Assembly: GCA_020860025.1 (NCBI GenBank)
Contig: JAJBVC010000112.1
Span: forward strand, 1 to 9,022
Direction: 5' to 3'
From: Clostridiales bacterium
GTDB lineage: Bacteria > Bacillota > Clostridia > Oscillospirales > Acutalibacteraceae
Length of the DNA stretch: 9,022 bases
The notes under the pieces were generated by a model. It saw only the letters and a program-made list of their open reading frames with translations, was not told the DNA's origin and did no database searches. Shown here in pieces: positions 1 through 5,970 of this stretch. The translations under genes were made by a program, and so were the position numbers. The first letter of the stretch is position 1. Each line of letters begins with the position of its first letter.

Positions 1-80
1 AGATAGTATATATCTTTTTCGGTAAGTTAGGTAGTATATATTAGGGAATAGAGTGTGAGAAAGGGGAATTGAAAAAACGG

Positions 81-1028
81 CTATCGGCTGTCACGCTCTG
101 CTCGATTTCTCAGAAACTTGTTGTAATACTCTAATGCTTTGCACACAAATTCCTCTGTTCTGCTTATCGGAATGTTTTTTGGGATAAGCTGTCTAACTCT
201 GTCGCCCCTAAGGACAATTTTTTCTTTTTGATTTGGCTTTTCTTCTTCCATAATTGATGATATTACTTCTGTTGTGAGTTTGCCCTCATTAAAGAATTTT
301 CGCATTTTAATTGTCTGTGCGTGCGACGGTGTTGCATCGTTCATATCAATTTCATCAACTACATCTCGCTGACAATCTTCATCGAGATATGATAATTCAA
401 CCGCAGGTCGCATTTTAATTCGCCCTTCGTCAACAAATTCCAAAAGTTCGGGAACAAGATTTGTAAGGCGGATATATCTGCGGATTGTGTCTTTGCTTTC
501 GCCAACCTGTTCAGCCAATTCCTTATCGGAACGACCTTGACTTAAATTAGTCGCCACTGGCGACACATTTTCCTTACTCGGTCTTCCTGCCTGTCTTTTC
601 ATAGCTTCCAATCTCATTTTGTAGGCAAAGGCTTTTTCACTCGGTAAAATCTGCGACCTTTGGAAGTTACTCTCTACCATCAGGATTATGGCTTCTTCTC
701 TTGAAAGATCAACGACCTCACAACGCAAGGTTTCAAGACCTGCAAGCTCGCTTGCTCGTTTTCTTCTGTGACCTGATACAAGTTCATATCTGCCGTCTTC
801 CTTTTGTCTTACCGTAGCCGGAGTGATAACGCCTCTGTCATTGATACTCTCAACAAGCTGCAACATATCCTCATCATCTCTTACCTTGAAAGGATGATTT
901 GGAAAATCGTCAATCTCACTTATGGGAATATCTCTGATTTTGGATAACTTTGCATCGTCACGCTGCTCTTGTGTCGAGAAAATATCATCGAACACCGGCA
1001 GTGTGAAGTCGCTCTTTCTTTCTCCCAT
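81..1028 (-). CDS. parB: ParB/Spo0J-family partition protein
   Basis: This 315-residue protein belongs to the ParB/RepB/Spo0J family, DNA-binding CTPase partners of ParA in plasmid, chromosome or integrative-element segregation. The ParB N-terminal domain runs from about residue 30 to 137. It holds the arginine-rich GHRRKRA segment (86-92, the usual GERR box) and the ESNFQR box (119-124). A helix-turn-helix follows (about 166-190: SDKELAEQVGESKDTIRRY), then a helical C-terminal part. The start is set by a strong AAAGGAGG site nine bases upstream (complement of 1038-1045). The first 44 nt overlap the end of parA, so the two are almost certainly co-transcribed and coupled. Such pairs are common on plasmids and integrative conjugative elements; the link with a mobile element here is inferred from the neighbouring repeats. 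No Bacillus-type parS (TGTTTCACGTGAAACA) was seen, so its target site is unknown. Confidence 0.9.
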   Translation of the reverse strand: MGERKSDFTLPVFDDIFSTQEQRDDAKLSKIRDIPISEIDDFPNHPFKVRDDEDMLQLVESINDRGVITPATVRQKEDGRYELVSGHRRKRASELAGLETLRCEVVDLSREEAIILMVESNFQRSQILPSEKAFAYKMRLEAMKRQAGRPSKENVSPVATNLSQGRSDKELAEQVGESKDTIRRYIRLTNLVPELLEFVDEGRIKMRPAVELSYLDEDCQRDVVDEIDMNDATPSHAQTIKMRKFFNEGKLTTEVISSIMEEEKPNQKEKIVLRGDRVRQLIPKNIPISRTEEFVCKALEYYNKFLRNRAERDSR

Positions 1029-1809
1029 CTGCTAACACCTCCTTTGCGATTTCAAAGTAGGCTTTTGACACCAAATTGTTTGGATCATAAGAAAAAATAC
1101 TTTCGCCTTTTGAAGCAACTTCAGCGGCTTTTACAGCCATTGGAATTTGAGATTTGTAAATCTTAATATGAGAACCGAAATTATTTTTGAGTGCGTCTAT
1201 TGTGCTTTTCGCAAGATTGGTTCTGTTATCCACGATAGTTAAGAGAATACCGTCAATCTCTAATTTAGGATTAATACATTTCTTTACTTTAGATATGGTT
1301 CTCAGTAGCTGCGTCATACACTTAGCAGGAAGGTAATGAGCCTGCACCGGAATAATCACACTATCGGCTGCCGAAAGAGAGTTTAGTGTCATCATACCGA
1401 GCGAGGGTGAGCAGTCGATTAAAATATAATCGTATCTGTCTTTCACTTCGCTAAGATAAGACTTCAGAATAACCTCTCTATTCATAGCACTCACAAGACT
1501 GATTTCGAAATCAAACAAATCACTGCTTGACGGTAACAAATCAACGCCTTCCTTATGTTTCAGTATTCCGTTATACTGATTGCCCTCCTTGCCTTGTATC
1601 ACTTCCAACATCTTGTCCGATATGGTGTTTGGGAGATTATCCGTATCTTTCCACCCAAGACAAGTCGTTAAGTCGCCCTGTGGGTCTGCGTCAACAAGCA
1701 ATACTTTTTTTCCTTGCATAGCCAGCCCGACACCTAAGTTTACCGTTGTCGTAGTTTTACCAACTCCGCCTTTTTGATTGCATATCGCAATCGTTTTGCA
1801 GTTTGGCAT
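985..1809 (-). CDS. parA: ParA/Soj-type partition ATPase
   Basis: This is a 274-residue cytoplasmic ATPase of the ParA/MinD (SIMIBI) class. It would drive segregation of the DNA that carries it, together with the ParB encoded immediately downstream. The deviant Walker A motif is complete (KGGVGKTT, residues 13-20, with signature Lys13 and Lys18). The A' motif VLLVDADPQGD includes Asp40, and Walker B is YILIDCSPSLG (128-138, Asp132). It lacks the N-terminal helix-turn-helix extension of P1/F-type ParA, so it is the short Soj-like form and probably not itself a specific repressor. The start ATG has an AAAGGAGG site eight bases upstream (complement of 1818-1825). The gene is first of a two-gene unit, and parB begins inside its last 44 nt. 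Short ParAs of this type occur both on chromosomes near oriC and on mobile elements; without gidB/rnpA neighbours the mobile reading is preferred. Confidence 0.93.
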   Translation of the reverse strand: MPNCKTIAICNQKGGVGKTTTTVNLGVGLAMQGKKVLLVDADPQGDLTTCLGWKDTDNLPNTISDKMLEVIQGKEGNQYNGILKHKEGVDLLPSSSDLFDFEISLVSAMNREVILKSYLSEVKDRYDYILIDCSPSLGMMTLNSLSAADSVIIPVQAHYLPAKCMTQLLRTISKVKKCINPKLEIDGILLTIVDNRTNLAKSTIDALKNNFGSHIKIYKSQIPMAVKAAEVASKGESIFSYDPNNLVSKAYFEIAKEVLADGRKKERLHTAGVR

Positions 1810-1836
1810 TGCTGTGTCCTCCTTTCTTTAATTTAC

Positions 1837-1858
1837 AGCCAACTATTCAAAGTTGGCT
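1837..1858. promoter_or_regulatory. Inverted repeat upstream of parA, possible operator
   Basis: A perfect 8-bp inverted repeat, AGCCAACT (1837-1844) and AGTTGGCT (1851-1858), is separated by six bases. It sits between the proposed -10 box of parA and its ribosome binding site, covering the expected transcription start. Autoregulation of par operons by their own products is well known, so an operator or parS-like site is plausible. An RNA hairpin in the leader is the alternative. The role is inferred from position only. Confidence 0.45.
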
Positions 1859-1859
1859 A

Positions 1860-1865
1860 TGTATA
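1860..1865 (-). promoter_or_regulatory. Putative -10 box of the parA promoter
   Basis: Read on the minus strand the sequence is TATACA, a 5/6-type match to a sigma-A -10 box, about 50 bases upstream of the parA start codon. No good -35 hexamer lies 16-18 bases further upstream; CTGAAA at a spacing of about 19 is the best seen. The assignment is therefore tentative. Confidence 0.35.
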
Positions 1866-1982
1866 GCAAACGAGCATAAAACTCTTTCAGATGATAATAT
1901 CTTTATTTGCAATATTTGTTATCACTGAAATGAACTCTTTAAGGCATCTGTTTTAAAAATTTTTAAGTTTATTTGAATGCAA

Positions 1983-2020
1983 AAACCGCCTGCTCCTCAA
2001 AATAGAGAAACAAGCGGTTT
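1983..2020 (-). terminator. Rho-independent terminator between lysS and parA
   Basis: The arms AAACCGCCTG (1983-1992) and CAAGCGGTTT (2011-2020) form a 10-bp stem. On the minus-strand RNA the one odd position becomes a G-U pair and the stem runs into a UUUUU tract, whereas on the plus strand there is a mismatch and no clean U tract. It therefore terminates leftward transcription, stopping lysS read-through before the parAB promoter. Three further inner pairs (1996-1998 with 2005-2007) shorten the loop. Confidence 0.7.
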
Positions 2021-2077
2021 AACACATTTTATTTATTTATTTAGATACATACAACCTGTCTTTACAATGTAAACGCT

Positions 2078-2098
2078 ACAATGAAGCCATTGGATTAA
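2078..2098 (+). repeat. Inverted copy of the lysS 3' end
   Basis: The plus-strand sequence reads as codons for T-M-K-P-L-D-stop, nearly the same as the real lysS end on the minus strand (T-M-K-P-L-S-D-stop). The first 12 bases, ACAATGAAGCCA, are identical to the reverse complement of 2273-2284. The copy then differs by a 3-base gap and substitutions before GATTAA. Codons further upstream do not match lysS. It may be a fragment of another lysS end carried by an element that targets this gene; chance similarity is the alternative. Confidence 0.45.
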
Positions 2099-2101
2099 CG
2101 A
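2090..2101. repeat. 12-bp direct repeat, copy 1 (TTGGATTAACGA)
   Basis: This copy is identical to 2208-2219, with 106 bases between the two. It overlaps the stop codon of the inverted lysS-end copy. The pair brackets the TTTGTCGTAAA cluster, which suggests either a duplicated recombination core or a small duplication. Confidence 0.6.
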
Positions 2102-2117
2102 TTTTGATTTTGGAGTG

Positions 2118-2187
2118 TTTACGACAGCAATTTGTCGTAAAAAATTACCTTTCTTCTCAATATCATTTGTCGTAAATTTGTCGTAAA
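2118..2187. repeat. Cluster of TTTGTCGTAAA boxes
   Basis: The 11-mer TTTGTCGTAAA occurs three times in the same direction, at 2131-2141, 2166-2176 and 2177-2187, the last two head to tail without a gap. A fourth, inverted 9-bp half (TTTACGACA, 2118-2126) pairs with 2133-2141 to make a perfect dyad around a 6-base centre. Repeated boxes with both orientations fit arm-type binding sites of a tyrosine integrase, sites for an excisionase or replication initiator, or ParB sites. The sequence alone does not separate these choices. Confidence 0.75.
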
Positions 2188-2207
2188 CCCCTTTTTTCGT
2201 GATAAAT

Positions 2208-2219
2208 TTGGATTAACGA
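2208..2219. repeat. 12-bp direct repeat, copy 2 (TTGGATTAACGA)
   Basis: Second copy of the repeat at 2090-2101. It lies 41 bases beyond the lysS stop codon, on the lysS side of the box cluster, where a junction between element and chromosome would be expected. Confidence 0.6.
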
Positions 2220-2260
2220 AACCCGGCAAAACCATATCAAAACGCCGTTTTTTTGGATTT

Positions 2261-4099
2261 TTAATCTGAAAGTGGCTTCATTGTCGGGAAGAGGAGGACA
2301 TCTCGGATTGAATAGTTATCCGTCAAAAGCATAACGAGTCTATCAATACCTATACCGAGTCCGCCTGTAGGAGGCATACCGTATTCAAGTGCGGTAACAA
2401 AATCATTATCAATCAAATTAGCCTCGTCGTCGCCCGCTTCACGCAGCTTCATCTGAGCTTCAAAGCGTTCTTTTTGGTCGATAGGGTCGTTAAGTTCAGA
2501 ATAAGCGTTGCCGTACTCGCCGCCGAGAATGAACAGTTCAAATCTCTCTGTAAGAGCCGGACAAGACGGCTTTCTTTTAGTTAACGGTGAAATTTCAACA
2601 GGATAATCCATAATAAATGTCGGCTGAATGAGATTTGGTTCAACAAATTCTTCAAAGAACGAATTAAGGACATCGCCCCAAGTTGCTTTGCCCGGAGCAA
2701 TTTCTATATCATTTTCAGTTGCTATCTGAACAGCCTTTTCATCATCGCTCATAAACGATGCAAAATCAACGCCACTGTATTCCTTGACTGCATCCATCAT
2801 TGTTACACGTTTAAACGGCGATTCAAGATCAATTTCAGTTCCGTTAAACGTAATATGAAGATTACCGTCGCATACTTCATTTGCAGCGTTTCTTATTAAA
2901 TCTTCAGCAATATCCATCATTCCGTGGTAATCGGTATAAGCCTGATAAAGCTCAATACACGTAAATTCAGGGTTATGCCTTACGTCCATACCCTCATTTC
3001 TGAAATTACGTCCGATTTCATACACTCTCTCCATACCGCCTACTATAAGTCGCTTCAAATAAAGCTCTGTAGCGATACGAAGATACATATCCATATCAAG
3101 CGTATTATGATGAGTGATAAATGGTCTTGCCGTTGCACCGCCGGCTATATTGTTAAGAATAGGCGTTTCAACCTCAATAAATCCATGGCTGTCAAGATAT
3201 GACCTGATTGATGAAATAATTTTTGAACGCTTAATAAAAGTGTCCTTAACATCAGGATTCATAATCATATCAAGATAACGTTTTCTGTAACGTGTATCGG
3301 TATCGGTCAAGCCGTGAAATTTTTCGGGTAAAGGGAGAAGCGACTTTGATAAAAGCGTAACCTTTTGAGCGTGAACCGAAATTTCGCCTGTTCTTGTCTT
3401 AAATACAAAGCCATCAGCCTGAATAATATCGCCTATGTCCCACTTTTTGAACTCTTTATATTCTTCCTCGCCGATGTCGTTCATACGAACGTAAACCTGT
3501 ATTCTGCCGGTGCGGTCGTGAACATCAATAAAGTTCGCTTTACCCATATCACGCCATGTCATAATTCTTCCGCAAATTGAAACGTCCTGTTCCTCAAGCT
3601 CGGCAAAATTTTCGCTGATTTCGGCTGCTGTATGCGTCTGATTTGCAACAGTAATTTTAAACGGGTCTTTACCGTCAAGCTGTAAAGCCTTAAGCTTGTC
3701 AATTCTAATTTGCTTTTGCTCATTTTCGGAAAGGACAACCTCAGCCATTTTCATTTGTGCGGCATTTGCGTTTGCGCCGATTTTTTCAATCATTGCAAGT
3801 GCCGAATCGGTATCGTCAGCACTGCCCTCAAGAGCAACAGCTCCCGTTTGCAGAAAAAGAGTATATTTAACCTTTTCGCCGTCCTGCTCGATAAGATACT
3901 TGGGATTTGTCTTTTCCTCATCGTTTGCGAGAGTATTTTGCACTTTCATTTTACTGTTTTTCTTAACAGCTTTAACTCCTCGCTTGCAAGCATCCTCTTT
4001 ATCAAATACAGGACTTACTCCAACAACTGTATCGTCAATAATAAGTTCAAAAGAAAAAGTGCCGTCTGCGGACTTTGTAATTTCAAATATTGCAGCCAT
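2261..4099 (-). CDS. lysS: Lysyl-tRNA synthetase (class II) with N-terminal DUF1508-like extension
   Basis: This enzyme charges tRNA-Lys with lysine. The protein has 612 residues, against about 490-510 for usual bacterial class II LysRS. The standard enzyme starts near residue 122 (LSENEQKQIRIDKL). The anticodon-binding OB fold is at about 172-250, motif 1 at about 288-314 (ending GFIEVETPIL), motif 2 at about 357-388 (RVYEIGRNFRNEG, HNPEFTCIELYQAY) and motif 3 at 579-591 (GGLGIGIDRLVML). The C-terminal FPTMKPLSD end is intact. Residues 4-50 (FEITKSADGTFSFEL through GVKAVKKNSK) resemble a DUF1508/YegP domain, and about 67-108 looks like a second, weaker copy. The start has a GAGGTG site four bases upstream. 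An internal start at Met118 has no ribosome binding site, so the extension is very likely translated. The gene lies 15 nt after greA and is co-transcribed with it. The function of the extension is unknown. Confidence 0.97.
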   Translation of the reverse strand: MAAIFEITKSADGTFSFELIIDDTVVGVSPVFDKEDACKRGVKAVKKNSKMKVQNTLANDEEKTNPKYLIEQDGEKVKYTLFLQTGAVALEGSADDTDSALAMIEKIGANANAAQMKMAEVVLSENEQKQIRIDKLKALQLDGKDPFKITVANQTHTAAEISENFAELEEQDVSICGRIMTWRDMGKANFIDVHDRTGRIQVYVRMNDIGEEEYKEFKKWDIGDIIQADGFVFKTRTGEISVHAQKVTLLSKSLLPLPEKFHGLTDTDTRYRKRYLDMIMNPDVKDTFIKRSKIISSIRSYLDSHGFIEVETPILNNIAGGATARPFITHHNTLDMDMYLRIATELYLKRLIVGGMERVYEIGRNFRNEGMDVRHNPEFTCIELYQAYTDYHGMMDIAEDLIRNAANEVCDGNLHITFNGTEIDLESPFKRVTMMDAVKEYSGVDFASFMSDDEKAVQIATENDIEIAPGKATWGDVLNSFFEEFVEPNLIQPTFIMDYPVEISPLTKRKPSCPALTERFELFILGGEYGNAYSELNDPIDQKERFEAQMKLREAGDDEANLIDNDFVTALEYGMPPTGGLGIGIDRLVMLLTDNYSIRDVLLFPTMKPLSD

Positions 4100-4114
4100 G
4101 GTTCACCTCATAAA

Positions 4115-4582
4115 TTAGTCTATTGCCTTGATTTCAAGTTCAAGATTACCGATAGGCGCTTCTACAACTACGGTTTCGCCGATTTTTGCTCCCATAAGAG
4201 CCATACCTACCGGACTTTCATCGGAAATTTTACCCTGTGACGGATCGGACTGTGCAAATCCGACAATCTCATAAACAGCCTCAACATTATCCTTTTTGCG
4301 TATAACCGTAACCTTTGAGCCCATACTTACAGAGTTTTTGCCTGCGTTATCAACAATTTCTGCATGCTCAAGCTGGTATTCAAGTTCACTGATACGTGCC
4401 TCGATTTTTGCCTGTTCGGATTTTGCCTCGTCATATTCGCTGTTTTCCGAAAGGTCACCGTATGAACGTGCAACCTTGAGTTTTTCTGCTATATCAATTC
4501 TTCCTGCGGTTTTAAGGTTGTCAAGCTCTTTTTCAAGCTCAGCCTTACCTTGTGCTGTCATTTTAAAAGTTTTTGCTGCCAT
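4115..4582 (-). CDS. greA: Transcription elongation factor GreA
   Basis: GreA enters the secondary channel of RNA polymerase and stimulates cleavage of backtracked transcripts. The 155 residues match the family's usual length of about 158. The N-terminal antiparallel coiled coil covers about 1-75. Its tip carries the conserved acidic pair in GDLSENSEY (Asp43 and Glu46, equivalent to E. coli Asp41/Glu44), needed for metal positioning in cleavage. The C-terminal FKBP-like domain holds the family signature ISDESPVGMALMG (119-131). The ATG is preceded by AAGGAG with nine bases of spacing (complement of 4592-4597), and a consensus promoter lies just upstream. It is the first gene of a greA-lysS operon, an order commonly seen in Firmicutes. 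Confidence 0.97.
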   Translation of the reverse strand: MAAKTFKMTAQGKAELEKELDNLKTAGRIDIAEKLKVARSYGDLSENSEYDEAKSEQAKIEARISELEYQLEHAEIVDNAGKNSVSMGSKVTVIRKKDNVEAVYEIVGFAQSDPSQGKISDESPVGMALMGAKIGETVVVEAPIGNLELEIKAID

Positions 4583-4614
4583 AATAACAATCTCCTTGTA
4601 AATTTAATCATTTA

Positions 4615-4643
4615 ATTATATATTATTATATTTTTAGTGTCAA
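4615..4643 (-). promoter_or_regulatory. Consensus sigma-A promoter of greA-lysS
   Basis: On the minus strand TTGACA (complement of 4638-4643) is followed by exactly 17 bases and then TATAAT (complement of 4615-4620). Both hexamers match the consensus perfectly. The expected start near 4608 gives a leader of about 25 nt ending at the greA start, with no room for an elaborate riboswitch. Strong constitutive expression is expected. Confidence 0.92.
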
Positions 4644-4660
4644 GTATTTAAAATAAGTAA

Positions 4661-4700
4661 CAAGCCCTTTCAAAGATGAATTTCTCTTTGAAAGGACTTG
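4661..4700 (-). terminator. Terminator downstream of the PepSY gene
   Basis: The arms CAAGCCCTTTCAAAG (4661-4675) and CTTTGAAAGGACTTG (4686-4700) form a 15-bp stem with a 10-base loop. The only imperfect position is a G-U pair on the minus-strand RNA and a C-A mismatch on the plus strand. The minus-strand RNA continues UUACUUAUUUU, a moderate U-rich tail. It would end the PepSY transcript about 100 nt after its stop codon, just before the greA promoter. Confidence 0.75.
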
Positions 4701-4796
4701 CGTTAACCCGACTGTACTAAACTAACAATAATCGAATAACTTTTCTGTTTTTTAATGTCATTCAACAATATAAATTAACATTGATTTTAAGCCGAT

Positions 4797-5870
4797 TTAA
4801 TCGTCATAGTCGAGTCTTTCGATAGATTTGTCAAGGATACTGCCCGTTACAGCCTGAATTTCGTATTCGTACTCTTTTTCTGTCGTTTCAAATTCAATTT
4901 CATAAAGAGGAATACCGTCGTCTATTTCAAACTTAGCCTTGATAAACGTAACCTGGCTTGAGGATAAGCCTGCGTCTTTGAGCGCCTTTTTCTTTGCTGC
5001 GTCAACGCCGATATAATCAGTTGATGCCGTAGTTGTGGTTGTAGTAGTTGTCTTTTTCTTTGTCTTATACGGCTCTTTGTCATAAGAAATAATGTTTCCG
5101 CTCATATCAATTTCGTATTCATATTCGTAATCCGATGTGTTAAATTCTACGTCATAATACGCAATTCCATCGTCATAATCCTTATGAGCAGTAAGATTTT
5201 TAGCGTTGTTCTTCGATACGCCCGCTGCGTTCAAAGCGATAGTCTTAGCCTTAGAAGCTGTAATTGTGCTGCTTGACGCTGTAGTCGTCGCCTTTTTTGT
5301 AGTGGTTTTTTTAGTAGTAGTCTTTTTGGTTGTGGCTTCTGTCTGAGCCTTGGTTGTTGTTGCCTTTTTAGTTGTTGTGTTGCTGCTTTGAGTAGTTTGC
5401 TCCTGAGCGGCTGCTGATGAAGTCGTTGCTTCAGTTTGATCATTTACACTATCTTCACTTTGAGTGTCGTCAGTGCTTTCAGCTTGGGCTGTCGTCTCTT
5501 CGGCTGCCGTTGTTTCAACTATAATTTCAGTTTCGTCTGCGTCATCGTCAATGTCACGGCTTCTTTCAAGAATCGTTCCGTCGTCGGCTTTGATTGAATA
5601 TTCATATTCATTTATTGTTGCTACGTTAAATTCTATATCGTAAGCAAACACACCGCTGTTAAGTTCCAATTTTGCTTTTGTAACGACTGTGTCCGCCTCA
5701 TCTGCACCGGCGTCGGTCATGGCTATATTGATTGCTTTGTCAATACCTATTGCATTTTTTTGTGCATTGCTTTTTGCATACGAATAACTGCCTGCTCCAA
5801 GTGCTGTAAGTGCAACTACGAGAGCGATTATACCGATTACAAGTTTTTTTGTCTTTGTTAGATTTTTCAT
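4797..5870 (-). CDS. Membrane-anchored protein with three PepSY domains
   Basis: From the chosen start the protein has 357 residues. A short basic N-terminus (MKNLTKTKK) leads into a hydrophobic segment (about 9-32) that acts as a membrane anchor or signal peptide. The rest is extracellular. Three PepSY-like units follow at about 40-108, 202-266 and 285-352. Each shows the same plan: an A/K-rich helix, an acidic D/N-x-G turn, a YDIEF, YDVEF or YEIEF strand, then EYEYEI-type residues and a G-x-I/L turn. Units 1 and 2 are joined by a long acidic then Thr/Lys-rich linker with TTKK repeats (about 109-200), units 2 and 3 by a poly-Thr stretch. PepSY domains are associated with inhibition or sensing of extracellular peptidases, but the exact role here is unknown. 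The start at 5870 has AAGGAGG eight bases upstream (complement of 5879-5885); the in-frame ATG at 5930 lies upstream of that site, within the promoter. The gene follows a two-component system that probably controls it. Confidence 0.85.
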   Translation of the reverse strand: MKNLTKTKKLVIGIIALVVALTALGAGSYSYAKSNAQKNAIGIDKAINIAMTDAGADEADTVVTKAKLELNSGVFAYDIEFNVATINEYEYSIKADDGTILERSRDIDDDADETEIIVETTAAEETTAQAESTDDTQSEDSVNDQTEATTSSAAAQEQTTQSSNTTTKKATTTKAQTEATTKKTTTKKTTTKKATTTASSSTITASKAKTIALNAAGVSKNNAKNLTAHKDYDDGIAYYDVEFNTSDYEYEYEIDMSGNIISYDKEPYKTKKKTTTTTTTTASTDYIGVDAAKKKALKDAGLSSSQVTFIKAKFEIDDGIPLYEIEFETTEKEYEYEIQAVTGSILDKSIERLDYDD

Positions 5871-5916
5871 AATGAAAGCCTCCTTAAAAATTTGTTTTTT
5901 GTTTTGTTGTGACTTC

Positions 5917-5949
5917 ATTATATCCGCCAAAGATTAAAACAAGATTAAA
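5917..5949 (-). promoter_or_regulatory. Response-regulator-type promoter of the PepSY gene
   Basis: On the minus strand two copies of TTTAATCT (complement of 5942-5949 and 5931-5938) are spaced with an 11-bp period. Eight bases later comes a perfect TATAAT (complement of 5917-5922). The -35 position reads ATCTTG, far from consensus, and is covered by the upstream repeat. This geometry is typical of promoters activated by OmpR/PhoB-family regulators. The same layout precedes the response-regulator gene at 8083-8115. Confidence 0.7.
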
Positions 5950-5970
5950 AAAATAACTTTTTTAAATCTT
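5941..5970 (-). other. AT-only hairpin at the end of the kinase gene
   Basis: AAGATTAAAAAA (5941-5952) pairs with TTTTTTAAATCTT (5958-5970), with one bulged base and a 5-base loop. It spans the kinase stop codon and one of the regulator boxes. On the minus-strand RNA it is followed by a U-rich stretch, so it could act as a weak terminator between kinase and PepSY genes. The stem lacks a G+C core, so the function is doubtful. Confidence 0.3.

Larger units (their letters stand above)
1810..2260. other. Gene-free junction region, putative end of a mobile element
   Basis: No convincing gene lies in these 451 bases. Going from parA towards lysS they hold the parA promoter and inverted repeat, a minus-strand terminator hairpin (1983-2020), an inverted copy of the lysS 3' end (2078-2098), four related 9-11-bp boxes (2118-2187) and a 12-bp direct repeat (2090-2101 and 2208-2219). 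Short direct and inverted boxes next to the 3' end of a housekeeping gene are the usual look of an attachment-site arm of a tyrosine-recombinase element. The integrase itself is not in the window, so this remains an inference. Confidence 0.45.

Noticed and set aside
1986..2187. Possible CRISPR array in the gene-free region
   Set aside because: The repeats are only 9-12 bp, irregularly spaced, and without uniform spacers or cas genes.
2226..2260. Hairpin immediately after lysS as its terminator
   Set aside because: The only pairing is a 4-bp CGGC/GCCG stem, and its T run lies on the wrong strand for lysS; the stem at 1983-2020 is much better.
3746..3748. Internal start of LysRS at Met118, giving a normal-length enzyme
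   Set aside because: No Shine-Dalgarno sequence precedes it, and the frame upstream is open back to a well-placed start.
3696..4240. Plus-strand open frames across the lysS/greA region
   Set aside because: They lie antisense to well-identified genes, have biased composition and no family resemblance; shadows of the real coding strand.
4583..4614. Riboswitch or T-box leader before greA-lysS
   Set aside because: The consensus promoter leaves only about 25 nt of leader, too short for a T-box or lysine riboswitch.
5871..5930. Longer start for the PepSY protein (ATG at 5930)
   Set aside because: The extra 20 codons would cover the AAGGAGG site and start at the -10 box; the ATG at 5870 has ideal spacing and begins a typical signal/anchor sequence.
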